This document shows, piece by piece, positions 6,805 through 14,029 of a stretch of DNA of 14,029 nucleotides. Below the pieces are notes generated by a model that saw only the letters and a program-made list of their open reading frames with translations, did no database searches and was not told the origin of the DNA. How positions within the stretch are numbered: position 1 is the first letter of the stretch; every line of letters begins with the position of its first letter. Source of the stretch: Acidisoma sp035492295 (GTDB lineage: Bacteria; Pseudomonadota; Alphaproteobacteria; Acetobacterales; Acetobacteraceae); contig NZ_DATJJK010000047.1 of assembly GCF_035492295.1 (NCBI RefSeq), positions 1-14,029 on the forward strand, written 5' to 3'. Made by a program: the position numbers and the translations under genes.

Positions 6805-7873
6805 TTTCACTCTCGCGGGGCCGGTGGCGCCGCGCATCACGCGCGACATCCCGTTCGGCCGTTGCTCGCTGGTCATAGGCTTGGACGATGCGTGCGACCA
6901 GCGGATGACGCACGACATCCTGTTGTCCGAATCGGGTAACGCCGATGCCCTGCACGCCCTCGACAGTCGCCAGCGCATCGACAAGACCGGAACTGATGCC
7001 GGGCGGCAGATCCACCTGGCTCGGATCTCCGGTGATCACCATCCGCGTTCCCTCCCCCATGCGGGTGAGAAACATCTTCATCTGCATGGGGGTGGTGTTC
7101 TGCGCCTCGTCCAGGATGGCGAAGGCATGGGACAGGGTCCGGCCGCGCATGAACGCAAGTGGCGCCACCTCGATTTCGCCGGCCGCCATGCGGCGGAGCA
7201 CCTGGTCGCCCGGCATCATGTCGTGCAGCGCATCATAGAGAGGACGAAGATAAGGATCGACCTTCTCCTTCATGTCGCCGGGCAGGAAGCCGAGCCGTTC
7301 GCCAGCTTCGACAGCAGGGCGGGAGAGGATGATGCGGTCGACCTGGCCGGTCTGCAGCATGCCGACCGCCTGGGCGACGGCCAGATAGGTCTTGCCGGTG
7401 CCCGCGGGGCCGATGCCGAAGACCATTTCGTTGCGCGCCAGCATTTCCATATAGCCGGCCTGCGCCGGGCTGCGCGGTTCGATGATGCCCTTGCGGGTGC
7501 GGATCGCGGGCAGGTCGGCCAGCGGCAGGCGTGGCTCGGCACTGCGGGCATTGAGTTTGATCGCTGCATCGATGTCGCTTGCCGAGAGCTTCTGCCCACG
7601 CTCCAGCCGGGTGTAGAGCCCGTTGAGCGTCGCCTGCGCAGTCTCCACGGCCTCCGCACCACCGCTGATCGCGATGCGGTTACCGCGGCAGGCAAGCCGG
7701 ATTCCAAGCGCCTGTTCAAGTCGCAGCAGATGCCGGTCATGATCCCCGAGCAACTGCGATAACAAGGCGTTGTTCCCAAACTGCAAGGTCACCGCTCGAT
7801 TGGGCGCGGGCTCTCCGCCCGCATGCGCCATCGGAGGGGTGTTCGACCGTTCGGCAGCCGAGATCTGGGTCAA
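6788..7873 (-). CDS. ybeZ: PhoH-like ATPase (YbeZ)
   Basis: A 361-residue cytosolic P-loop NTPase of the PhoH/YbeZ family, which resembles the helicase core and is tied genetically and physically to YbeY in rRNA metabolism. An N-terminal KH-like region (about 27-95) with LQFGNNALLSQLLGDHDRHL and GNRIAISG precedes the PhoH domain. Walker A is GPAGTGKT (155-162), Walker B is AILDEAQNT (252-260), and TGDPSQVDLP (281-290) is the sensor-like motif. LSRPAVEAGERLGFLPGD is the family hallmark. The C-terminal 25 residues are a basic and polar tail. The start is an uncommon TTG at 7873, chosen because AGGAG (7885-7889) lies 11 bases upstream and the TTG overlaps the miaB stop (TTGA). The ATG at 7831 would also keep the whole conserved region but has no ribosome binding site. 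Confidence 0.95.
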   Translation of the reverse strand: MTQISAAERSNTPPMAHAGGEPAPNRAVTLQFGNNALLSQLLGDHDRHLLRLEQALGIRLACRGNRIAISGGAEAVETAQATLNGLYTRLERGQKLSASDIDAAIKLNARSAEPRLPLADLPAIRTRKGIIEPRSPAQAGYMEMLARNEMVFGIGPAGTGKTYLAVAQAVGMLQTGQVDRIILSRPAVEAGERLGFLPGDMKEKVDPYLRPLYDALHDMMPGDQVLRRMAAGEIEVAPLAFMRGRTLSHAFAILDEAQNTTPMQMKMFLTRMGEGTRMVITGDPSQVDLPPGISSGLVDALATVEGVQGIGVTRFGQQDVVRHPLVARIVQAYDQRATAERDVARDARRHRPRESESGTSK

Positions 7874-9327
7874 GCGCTGGCTCGCTCCTGTGCGAAGGGA
7901 TTGATGATAAGACTGGCAGACAGGGAATTCGAGGAAAGTCCCTGAATCTTGACCGGGATGACCTGCCCGGTCAGCGCCTGCGGGCCATCCATATGGACGG
8001 CCTGGAGGTAGGGGGAGCGCCCGCCGATCTGGCCCGGATGGCGGCCCGGGCCGGTTATCAGCACGTCGAACTCAAGCCCGACGCAGCGCGCGTTGAAATC
8101 GTCCTGCTGCTGGCGGATCAGCGCCTGAAGTGCGGCTAGTCGGCGATCCTTCTCGGCCTCCGGTACCGCACCAGGGGCACCCGAAGCCGGTGTGCCCGGT
8201 CGCGGCGAATATTTGAAGCTGTAGGCCTGGGCGAATCCGACATCCCGGATCAGCTGCATCGTCGCCTCGAAATCGGCCTCGGTCTCGCCGGGGTGGCCGA
8301 CAATGAAGTCGGACGACAATGCCATGTCCGGCCGCGCCGTGCGCAGTCTGTCGATCAGCCGGCGATACTCGTCCGCCGTGTGGCGCCGGTTCATCGCAGC
8401 CAGAACACGGTCCGAACCCGACTGCACGGGCAGATGCAGGAAGGGCATCAGCGCCGGCACCTCTGCATGCGCCGCGATCAGCGCCTCATCCATGTCCCGT
8501 GGATGGGAGGTCATATAGCGGATGCGCAGCAGGCCATCGATTTCGGCAAGGCTGCGCACGAGGCGAGCCAAACTCCAGTCTCGCCCGTCCGGCCCCTCTC
8601 CGTGATAGGCGTTCACGTTCTGGCCGAGCAGCGTGATCTCGCGCGCGCCCCGGGCGACGAGGCGGCGGGCCTCCGCGATGACGCTGGCGGCGGGCCGGCT
8701 TGCCTCCGCTCCGCGTGTATAGGGGACGACGCAGAAGGAGCAGAACTTGTCGCAGCCTTCCTGCACGGTCAGGAAGGCGGTCACCGCACGCTCCTCGGCG
8801 GCCGCGGCCTCGGGCAGGAAGTCGAACTTTTGCTCGACGGGAAAATCGGTTTCGATCACAGGGCCTGCGGCGCGGTGCGCCCGGGCCACCATTTCGGGCA
8901 GCCGGTGATAGGTCTGCGGACCCAGAACGATGTCGACGAAGGGCGCACGCTCGGTGATATAGGCGCCCTCCGCCTGGGCGACGCAGCCTGCGACCGCCAG
9001 GATCGTCTCCTTGCCCTCGGCCGCGCGGGCCTCCTTGATGACGCGGAGACGGCCGAGTTCGGAAAAGACCTTGTCGGTCGCCCGCTCGCGGATATGGCAG
9101 GTATTGAGGATGACCATGTCGGCATCGGCCGGGCTTTCGGCCGGGCCATAGCCGAGCGGGGCGAGCACGTCCGCCATCCGGCCGCTGTCGTACACGTTCA
9201 TCTGGCAACCCCAGGTGATCATGTGCAGGCGGCGGAGCCTACGCGGTTCGGCTGTCTTATCGGTCACACAGAGAGAGGGCGCGGAAGCTGGAGGCGAAGG
9301 GGGCAAGGCAAAGTCTGAGAGGCTCAT
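7870..9327 (-). CDS. miaB: tRNA-2-methylthio-N6-dimethylallyladenosine synthase (MiaB)
   Basis: A 485-residue radical-SAM methylthiotransferase that adds a methylthio group to i6A37 of tRNAs reading codons starting with U, improving decoding. The N-terminal MTTase domain carries the second iron-sulfur cluster ligands C41 (TWGCQMN), C77 (NTCHIRE) and C115 (VAGCVAQAEG). The radical-SAM cluster is bound by C192, C196 and C199 in EGCDKFCSFC. TLLGQNVNAY, YMTSHPRDM, FLHLPVQSGSD and DFIVGHPGETEADF are family motifs. A TRAM-like RNA-binding domain closes the protein (about 415-480). The ATG at 9327 has AGGA (9339-9342) upstream, somewhat far at 11 bases. The first 33 residues are a non-conserved Pro/Ser-rich extension. 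It heads the operon with phoH, ybeY, corC and the permease, and its stop overlaps the phoH TTG. Confidence 0.97.
   Translation of the reverse strand: MSLSDFALPPSPPASAPSLCVTDKTAEPRRLRRLHMITWGCQMNVYDSGRMADVLAPLGYGPAESPADADMVILNTCHIRERATDKVFSELGRLRVIKEARAAEGKETILAVAGCVAQAEGAYITERAPFVDIVLGPQTYHRLPEMVARAHRAAGPVIETDFPVEQKFDFLPEAAAAEERAVTAFLTVQEGCDKFCSFCVVPYTRGAEASRPAASVIAEARRLVARGAREITLLGQNVNAYHGEGPDGRDWSLARLVRSLAEIDGLLRIRYMTSHPRDMDEALIAAHAEVPALMPFLHLPVQSGSDRVLAAMNRRHTADEYRRLIDRLRTARPDMALSSDFIVGHPGETEADFEATMQLIRDVGFAQAYSFKYSPRPGTPASGAPGAVPEAEKDRRLAALQALIRQQQDDFNARCVGLEFDVLITGPGRHPGQIGGRSPYLQAVHMDGPQALTGQVIPVKIQGLSSNSLSASLIINPFAQERASA
7885..7889 (-). promoter_or_regulatory. Shine-Dalgarno that supports the TTG start of phoH
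   Basis: AGGAG on the minus strand lies inside the end of miaB, 11 bases before the TTG at 7873. The alternative ATG at 7831 is preceded by a C-rich stretch with no comparable site. This favours initiation at the TTG, which is embedded in the miaB stop as TTGA. Confidence 0.5.
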
Positions 9328-9433
9328 AGCGCGAGAGATCCTAACCAGCCACCGGGGAGGGCCGGGGGCGTCGGACCAATCGCGTTCCGCGGGTCATGGG
9401 TCAAGCGCAATGAGGCCGATCGACTCCTATTCC

Positions 9434-9480
9434 TCCTATGCAGCTTCGCAGAAGCGGGGGGTGGAATGTCAAGCATAGGA
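9434..9480. repeat. Nested inverted repeat in the miaB/DUF1489 divergent spacer
   Basis: TCCTATGC (9434-9441) and GCATAGGA (9473-9480) are perfect 8-base complements. Inside them GCTTC (9443-9447) and GAAGC (9451-9455) form a second small hairpin with a 3-base loop. A minus-strand TTGACA, identical to the sigma-70 -35 consensus, sits at 9467-9472 just inside the right arm, but no convincing -10 is found 16-18 bases downstream of it. The element could be an operator, part of a promoter, or a folded leader of the miaB transcript. The rest of this 249-base spacer shows nothing I can name. Confidence 0.35.
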
Positions 9481-9576
9481 TGATGACAACCTCGCGCGAA
9501 GCGCGTTCGAACCGATTCTGCCATGCCCCTCTGAACGGCCCGCCGACTCGCGGCTTTGAGCTAAGATCGGAGAGCA

Positions 9577-9993
9577 ATGCTCCACCTCATCAAACTCTCA
9601 GTCGGTATTCGTGATGTCGAGCATCTGCGAGACGTGCAGGCGGCACGGCTGGCCACTGATCCGCCGCTCCTTCACCGCACGCGGCAATGGCCCAAGCGCG
9701 CGGCCGAGATCCTGGCGGGCGGCTCCATTTACTGGGTCATTGCCGGTCAGCTGCAATGCCGCCAAGTTGTTCTGGACATCCGGCCCGACCGCCGGCCCGA
9801 TGGGAGCGCCTGCGCCGCCCTGGTTTTGGATTCCACCCTCGTGCTCGTGGAGCCGCGTCCGACCAAGCCGTTTCAGGGCTGGCGATACCTCAAGGCGGAA
9901 GAGGCGCCTGCCGATCTTGCGGAGGGTTCGGAGGGCGGCGGGGATCTGCCGTCGGGGCTGCGGTTGGCACTTCGTGAGCTATGTCTTCTCTAA
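9577..9993 (+). CDS. DUF1489 family protein
   Basis: A 138-residue protein matching DUF1489, a family of unknown function found almost only in Alphaproteobacteria and usually single-copy. The whole conserved core is present: MLHLIKLSVGIRDVEHL at the N-terminus, HRTRQWPKRAAEILAGGSIYWVIAG (about 33-57, given here only as a landmark span), LDIRPDRRPDGSACAALVLD (66-85), and RPTKPFQGWRYLK (94-106). No signal peptide or membrane segment is seen, and the protein is probably cytosolic. The ATG is preceded closely by GGAGAG (9569-9574), a short but usable spacing. The gene is divergent from miaB. Downstream there is only a weak stem (CTCAA 10021-10025 with TTGAG 10032-10036, no T-run), so read-through into the next gene 144 bases away is possible. 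Confidence 0.92.
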   Translation: MLHLIKLSVGIRDVEHLRDVQAARLATDPPLLHRTRQWPKRAAEILAGGSIYWVIAGQLQCRQVVLDIRPDRRPDGSACAALVLDSTLVLVEPRPTKPFQGWRYLKAEEAPADLAEGSEGGGDLPSGLRLALRELCLL

Positions 9994-10137
9994 GATCATG
10001 ATTCAAGTAGACAACTGAGGCTCAAAATCCCTTGAGTTGTTACGCAAATGTGGGCCTTATGCGCTCACCAGGGAGATATCCTCCACGGTCGAGCCGAACC
10101 AGATCGCCTGACACACCTTTCAACAGGAATGTTATTG

Positions 10138-10464
10138 ATGCGTATCCTCAAACCAACCCTCGCCATCGTTCTGGGTCTAGCCTTGGCTCCCGCGGCTGCC
10201 CTTGCCCAGGCTTCGAATTCTTCGGTCCCGCCGCCGAACCCCAAGGCGTCCGTTACCACCTCGGCGCCGGCGACCACCATCGGCCAGGGCGCCAATGGCT
10301 CCCGGCCCGTGGGCGGCGCCGGTGTCACGCTGACGCCGGAGCAGAAGAAGCACAAGCGTCACCACAAGAACTTCAGCGGCAAGCATAAGGACTACACGAA
10401 GAGCAGCCCGGCTAAGGGGCCGACCGCGCCGAAATACTATAAGCAGCCGGCCTCCCCGCAATAA
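10138..10464 (+). CDS. Small exported Lys/His-rich protein of unknown function
   Basis: A 108-residue protein that I do not recognise. A classical Sec signal peptide is clear: MRILK, then a hydrophobic core (PTLAIVLGLALAPAAA), with likely cleavage after ALA (A23) before QASNSS. The mature part is low in complexity. A Ser/Thr/Pro/Gly-rich stretch (24-63) is followed by a strongly basic segment, TPEQKKHKRHHKNFSGKHKD (66-85), and a Pro/Lys/Tyr tail (KYYKQPASPQ). There is no cysteine, so it is neither a lipoprotein nor disulfide-bonded. The ATG at 10138 is chosen over ATG 10129 because AGGA (10125-10128) gives a nine-base spacing only for the former. The gene ends at a strong terminator and converges on tamB. 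An envelope or periplasmic role, for example binding an acidic polymer or metal through His/Lys, is speculation. Confidence 0.85.
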   Translation: MRILKPTLAIVLGLALAPAAALAQASNSSVPPPNPKASVTTSAPATTIGQGANGSRPVGGAGVTLTPEQKKHKRHHKNFSGKHKDYTKSSPAKGPTAPKYYKQPASPQ

Positions 10465-10521
10465 GGTCATCGCTCGGCTTGGGGCTCCCGTCAGGGTGCC
10501 TCGCCAGACCGATAGGTTGCC

Positions 10522-10552
10522 AAACCCCCGGGAGCTCGGCCCCGGGGGTTTT
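10522..10552 (+). terminator. Strong intrinsic terminator after the exported protein gene
   Basis: AAACCCCCGGG (10522-10532) and CCCGGGGGTTT (10541-10551) are perfect 11-base complements around an 8-base loop, ending in TTTT. It lies 57 bases past the stop codon of the plus-strand gene and 13 bases before the end of the convergent tamB. With A residues on the left arm it can also work for tamB on the opposite strand. Confidence 0.9.
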
Positions 10553-10564
10553 CTATGTGGTGCC

Positions 10565-13500
10565 TCAGTATTTGAACTGATACGTGACGCCGAGGCCGTT
10601 GCTGTCCCCGCCGACCTGTGTTTCGAGCTTCAGCCCCTTGGCGATGTCGATCTGCACCTGCGCCGCCGTGCTGTTGGATCCGCCGCTTGTCCCTTGCGCC
10701 GCGCCGACATAGATGCCTGGCGCCACGTAGCGGCCTGCCTGCAACGTCGGTGCGCTCTGCTTCTGGCTGTTCGTCGTGGTTGTGGCGCCGGAAGGATTGC
10801 TGGCGCCACCGATCGACAGCTCGTCCAGCCCCAGGCCCTGGCGCACGCTGTTGAGCACCCCGGCCGCACCGCCGCCGGTATTGAGACCCGCAATCTGTGC
10901 TACGGCCGCCGCGATCGAGGCGAGCTGAAACGGACTGAGCTGCGAGGTGCTCGACTTGAAGAGGAGCTGCGCCAGCACTTCGTCCTGCGGCAAGCTGGGA
11001 GATGAGCTGAGAGTGATCTTGGGCGCGCTCGCATAGCCGGTCACCGAGAGGGTTGCCGTGGTGGTGCCCGAACTTGTGGTCGCCTCGAAGTCGATTGACG
11101 GGTCGGCGATCTTGCCGCCGTCGAAGCCGACCTTGCCCGTCGTGAAGGTAAGCGTTGTGGCGACGAGATCGAAGGTGCCGCGGAGCATGTCGAAATGCCC
11201 GCTTGGCTGGAGATCAGCGAGTGTCCCGCCAAGATGCAGCCGGCCGCCAAGCTCAGCGTCCAGCCCATGGCCGCGCACGAAGATGGCACGCGGCGCCTCG
11301 AGCGTAAGGTCGAGCTTGATCGGCAGCGAGGGGCCGGGCGGGGGCGCCGGCTTTTCGCCCGGGCGGCGGACGTTCAGCACGGCGACACTTGGCGGCATGC
11401 TGTCCGGAATATTGATGTCGGCGCGCCGGATATGCAGCGTGCCGGCGGCGAGCACGCCGGATGAGACCGCCCCCGATATGTGAACGTCGGTGTCGAAATG
11501 GGCGGTGAGCAGGTCGCTTTGCACCGGATCGGCGTTCCGGGCGGTAATGGTGAGATCGAGCGGGATGTTTGGCGCCAGCGCACCGACATGGCCCTTGATG
11601 GCAATCGTGCCGCCGCCTGCCTTCGCGCTGAAACTGTCGATGACGAGATTCTCGCCCTCTGCCCGAATGCGGGCGGTGATGCCGGAAAGGGTCAGCCCCT
11701 GCTGGTAATCCTGGAAGCGTCCACCATCGAGGGCGATGCTGCCCTGGACGGTGGGCTTCTTCATCGTCCCGGTGGCGCGCAGCGCGAGCCCGACAGTACC
11801 GGCGACATGCCGCCCCTGCGCTTCCATGATCGGATTGATGAGCGCGAGATCGAGTTTGCCGCCGATCGCCAGGTTGAGCGCACCCGTGGCGCTGATCGGT
11901 GCCGTGCCCGAGACGGTCATGTGGCTCTTCGCCCCGGCGTCGAGGGCGATGTTGACCTGCGCGGTTTTGCCCGCGAGCTGAGCGCGTGCGTTCAGCGTCG
12001 CGGCCGGTAGCGATGCGGCCGGGCCAGTGGTCTCGCGCAGCCCTGTGCCCTTCAGCGTGACCGTGCCGGAGGGTGCGGCCATGGTCCCGGTCAGATGCGC
12101 CTCCGCGTCGATCCGGCCAGCCGCGTGCAGGTCGGGCTGGATCGGCTGGGCAAGGGCCGGGGTCACGTTTGCGATCTTCACATTGAGGTTCAGGCGCGGG
12201 CTGAGCGTGCCGGCGGCGTCGATGGTGGCGGAGCCCAAGGCGAGGCGCAGCCGGTCGACGCCCATCTGTTTGCCGAAATCGATATGGCTCGGGGCCTGCA
12301 GGCGCAGTGTCTCGCCATGCCAGGCGGCATTGAGCGTCGCGAGGGCAACCCTGCTGCCCTTGAGATCGAGCGTCGCGCGCGCGCTGGCGGTCGCGGGCGC
12401 GCCCTGGAGATCGGGCAACTTGGCGTCCAGCGCCACCACAAGAGCATCGAGCGGCCCCTTGGCCGTCACCTGAGCATTACCCTTCACCGTGCCGGCATTG
12501 ATGCCGCTGAGGCGCGCATCGGCAGAGATCCGGGGATTGCCGGCCGGGTCCTCGACATCAGCCTTGACGGTGATTCCCGCGAGACGGTTGGCGCCGAAGG
12601 CGAGGTCGTGACCTGCAAGGTCGAGATGGGCGGCCTGGCCGGGTGGGGCTTTCAGCGCAAGCGACAGGCTGCCCGCCAGCGGCTGGCCGATGAGGAAGCG
12701 GAAATCCGCCAGGCGCTTGAGGTCGACGGAGATGGTGCCGGTCGGCAGCGTCGTCCCAGGCGCCAGCGCCACTTCGCCTTGTCCGGAGAGGCTCTTCCAG
12801 CTGAGTCGTTTGATCGCGGCGGTGATCGTGCCATCCGCGCCGCGCGCAGCGTCGATCGCGATATCGGCGGGCGAACCTGCAGGCTTGCCGGTCAGTGTGA
12901 TCTGCGCCTTCGGCGCATTGGGCAGGCCGGTCGCATCCACCTTCAGGTCGATCGGACCGGAAAGCTGCTCGACGGCGCTACCGCCCTGGGTGCTGCCGAC
13001 CGTGCCGGTTACCTCCGTCTGCAGCGCCAAATTCTTGATCGTGCCGGCGGCATGTCCGGTCATCGTGATGGCGCCCGTCGCCTGCGGCGCGATATCGGCG
13101 AGGCGGCTGAGGGCGAGCTGCCAGTCGAGGGCGAGTTTCTGGGTCGCAGTCTCAAGGTTGCCCTTGGCCGAGAGATCGATATGCGCGCCCTTCACGCTGA
13201 GTGCGTTGATGGTGACGGTCTTGCCCGTCATGGCCGCATCCGCCGCGAGCGTCACCGCGCCGCCTGTCAGCGCCATGGCCTGGGGCAGCGCCTTGGTCAG
13301 ATGGATGTCGGCCGCGACCTTCGCGGCCATGGTGTGGCCGTCGGCCGCGCGATCTGCATTGCCCGTGATATGGGCGCTGCCCTCAACGTCCTGATGGCCG
13401 ATGGCGGCAAGCGGCTTGAGATCGGGAAGGTCAAGGGTGAAACGGGCCGCCTGGTCGGGCTTCAGTGTGCCGTCGAGAGTGAGCTGGGCGAGCGGATGGC

Positions 13501-14029
13501 TGACCGTAACATGCACCGGCTCGTCCGGGGCAGCGAGGCCGGCGGTCGCGGTAATCGTCACCGGCGTGTCGCCGAGCAGGCCGCCCGGCAGCCCGGGCGC
13601 ATGGATACCGGCCAGCTGCGCTTTCAGCGCGACCTTGCCCATGTCACCCTGAATATCGGCGGTAAGCGTTTGCAGGCTGGCGCCCTGGGCTGCGACTCCT
13701 TCGATATCCACATGGCCGTTGGCGGTTGGTTTGGTGAAGGGCCCATCGGTGGTCAGCGCGACATCGATCTTCTTCCAGGAAATGCCGGGGGCCGGGCTCA
13801 TTGCCGGGGCATGGGCCTCGATCGCGAGCTTCGCCGCCTGGCCCGGAATGTCGATCGTGCCGCTCGCGCGCGCGGTCAATGCTCCGGCCGAAAGATCCAT
13901 CTTGAGCTGAGAGGCGGCCTGCGGACCCGAAAGGTTCAAAGCGAGATGCAGCGCGCCAAGATCGGGCAGGCCCGCCACGGTCGAGATCATGCCATGCGCC
14001 GGCTCATCAACCGTCACCGTCGCGTCCAG
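10565..14029 (-). CDS. tamB: TamB/AsmA-like inner-membrane translocation-assembly protein (DUF490), N-terminus beyond the window
   Basis: The frame is open from the right edge, giving 1154 C-terminal residues. GTG 14017 is only an internal codon, since the frame continues to 14029 without a stop. The protein is built of long runs of short beta-strand units rich in Gly, Ala, Thr and Leu (patterns such as GTVTLKGTGL, GSIALDGGRFQDY), as expected of the beta-groove fold of AsmA/TamB proteins. These span the periplasm and are linked to outer-membrane protein assembly and phospholipid transport. The C-terminal DUF490 domain is clear: RAIFVRGHGLDAELGGRLHL, the FDLVATTLTFTTGKVGFDGG unit, SLPQDEVLAQLLFKSSTSQL, and AGRYVAPGIYVGAAQG. 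It ends in VTYQFKY, the typical aromatic terminus. The partner tamA, usually adjacent upstream, would lie outside the window. No internal stop or frameshift is seen. Confidence 0.95.
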   Translation of the reverse strand: MDATVTVDEPAHGMISTVAGLPDLGALHLALNLSGPQAASQLKMDLSAGALTARASGTIDIPGQAAKLAIEAHAPAMSPAPGISWKKIDVALTTDGPFTKPTANGHVDIEGVAAQGASLQTLTADIQGDMGKVALKAQLAGIHAPGLPGGLLGDTPVTITATAGLAAPDEPVHVTVSHPLAQLTLDGTLKPDQAARFTLDLPDLKPLAAIGHQDVEGSAHITGNADRAADGHTMAAKVAADIHLTKALPQAMALTGGAVTLAADAAMTGKTVTINALSVKGAHIDLSAKGNLETATQKLALDWQLALSRLADIAPQATGAITMTGHAAGTIKNLALQTEVTGTVGSTQGGSAVEQLSGPIDLKVDATGLPNAPKAQITLTGKPAGSPADIAIDAARGADGTITAAIKRLSWKSLSGQGEVALAPGTTLPTGTISVDLKRLADFRFLIGQPLAGSLSLALKAPPGQAAHLDLAGHDLAFGANRLAGITVKADVEDPAGNPRISADARLSGINAGTVKGNAQVTAKGPLDALVVALDAKLPDLQGAPATASARATLDLKGSRVALATLNAAWHGETLRLQAPSHIDFGKQMGVDRLRLALGSATIDAAGTLSPRLNLNVKIANVTPALAQPIQPDLHAAGRIDAEAHLTGTMAAPSGTVTLKGTGLRETTGPAASLPAATLNARAQLAGKTAQVNIALDAGAKSHMTVSGTAPISATGALNLAIGGKLDLALINPIMEAQGRHVAGTVGLALRATGTMKKPTVQGSIALDGGRFQDYQQGLTLSGITARIRAEGENLVIDSFSAKAGGGTIAIKGHVGALAPNIPLDLTITARNADPVQSDLLTAHFDTDVHISGAVSSGVLAAGTLHIRRADINIPDSMPPSVAVLNVRRPGEKPAPPPGPSLPIKLDLTLEAPRAIFVRGHGLDAELGGRLHLGGTLADLQPSGHFDMLRGTFDLVATTLTFTTGKVGFDGGKIADPSIDFEATTSSGTTTATLSVTGYASAPKITLSSSPSLPQDEVLAQLLFKSSTSQLSPFQLASIAAAVAQIAGLNTGGGAAGVLNSVRQGLGLDELSIGGASNPSGATTTTNSQKQSAPTLQAGRYVAPGIYVGAAQGTSGGSNSTAAQVQIDIAKGLKLETQVGGDSNGLGVTYQFKY

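Noticed and set aside
8293..9318. 341-codon plus-strand open frame opposite miaB, with similar long ones opposite phoH (6824-7762) and the permease (4237-5280)
   Set aside because: All mirror strongly supported genes and show shadow-type composition; no domain is recognisable in any of them.
9493..9525. GTTCGAACC resembling a tRNA T-loop, next to a CGCGC/GCGCG hairpin
   Set aside because: Neither strand gives a 5-bp T-stem, acceptor stem or anticodon arm around it, so no cloverleaf can be formed.
10021..10036. CTCAA/TTGAG stem after the DUF1489 gene as a terminator
   Set aside because: Only five base pairs with no T-run following, so it is unlikely to end transcription.

Overview
This is GC-rich chromosomal DNA from a Gram-negative bacterium, most likely an alphaproteobacterium and possibly of the Acetobacteraceae/Rhodospirillales type. 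The lineage call rests on a DUF1489 protein (a family essentially restricted to Alphaproteobacteria), an NADP-isocitrate dehydrogenase of the eukaryote-like dimeric type common in that class, and a miaB-phoH-ybeY-corC cluster beside a TamB gene. Genus-level placement cannot be made from the sequence alone. No mobile element, CRISPR array, rRNA or tRNA was seen, and the window reads mostly as core genome.

Left part (1-3222): the 5' part of a small, possibly phasin-like helical protein runs off the left edge and lies downstream of icd (both minus strand). A perfect 11-bp hairpin between them contains the small gene's Shine-Dalgarno sequence. icd is divergent from a glutathione-independent formaldehyde dehydrogenase (fdhA type, plus strand). 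fdhA converges on a stand-alone Lrp/AsnC ligand-binding (RAM) domain protein, and the two share a perfect 13-bp palindromic terminator that includes the RAM gene's stop codon.

Middle part (3285-9327, all minus strand): reading in the direction of transcription, miaB, phoH (ybeZ), ybeY, corC (ybeX) and an EamA-family permease form a tight, apparently translationally coupled operon. There are 4-base stop/start overlaps at miaB/phoH and ybeY/corC, the ybeY start is buried in the end of phoH, and 10 bases separate corC from the permease. This matches the known E. coli order miaB-ybeZ-ybeY-ybeX, but a permease sits where lnt is found in E. coli. The cluster joins tRNA A37 thiomethylation, ribosome/rRNA quality control and a CBS-domain protein. 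Further downstream, after a 187-base gap, is a PAPS-type sulfotransferase.

Right part (9328-14029): a DUF1489 gene is divergent from miaB across a 249-base spacer holding a nested inverted repeat. It is followed by a small exported, Lys/His-rich protein of unknown function. A strong intrinsic terminator separates that gene from the convergent 3' end of a very large TamB (DUF490) envelope protein, which runs off the right edge.

I found no convincing previously undescribed system. The items most worth a second look are the exported basic protein, the icd-distal hairpin that can mask a ribosome binding site, the stand-alone RAM protein, and the nested inverted repeat upstream of miaB.
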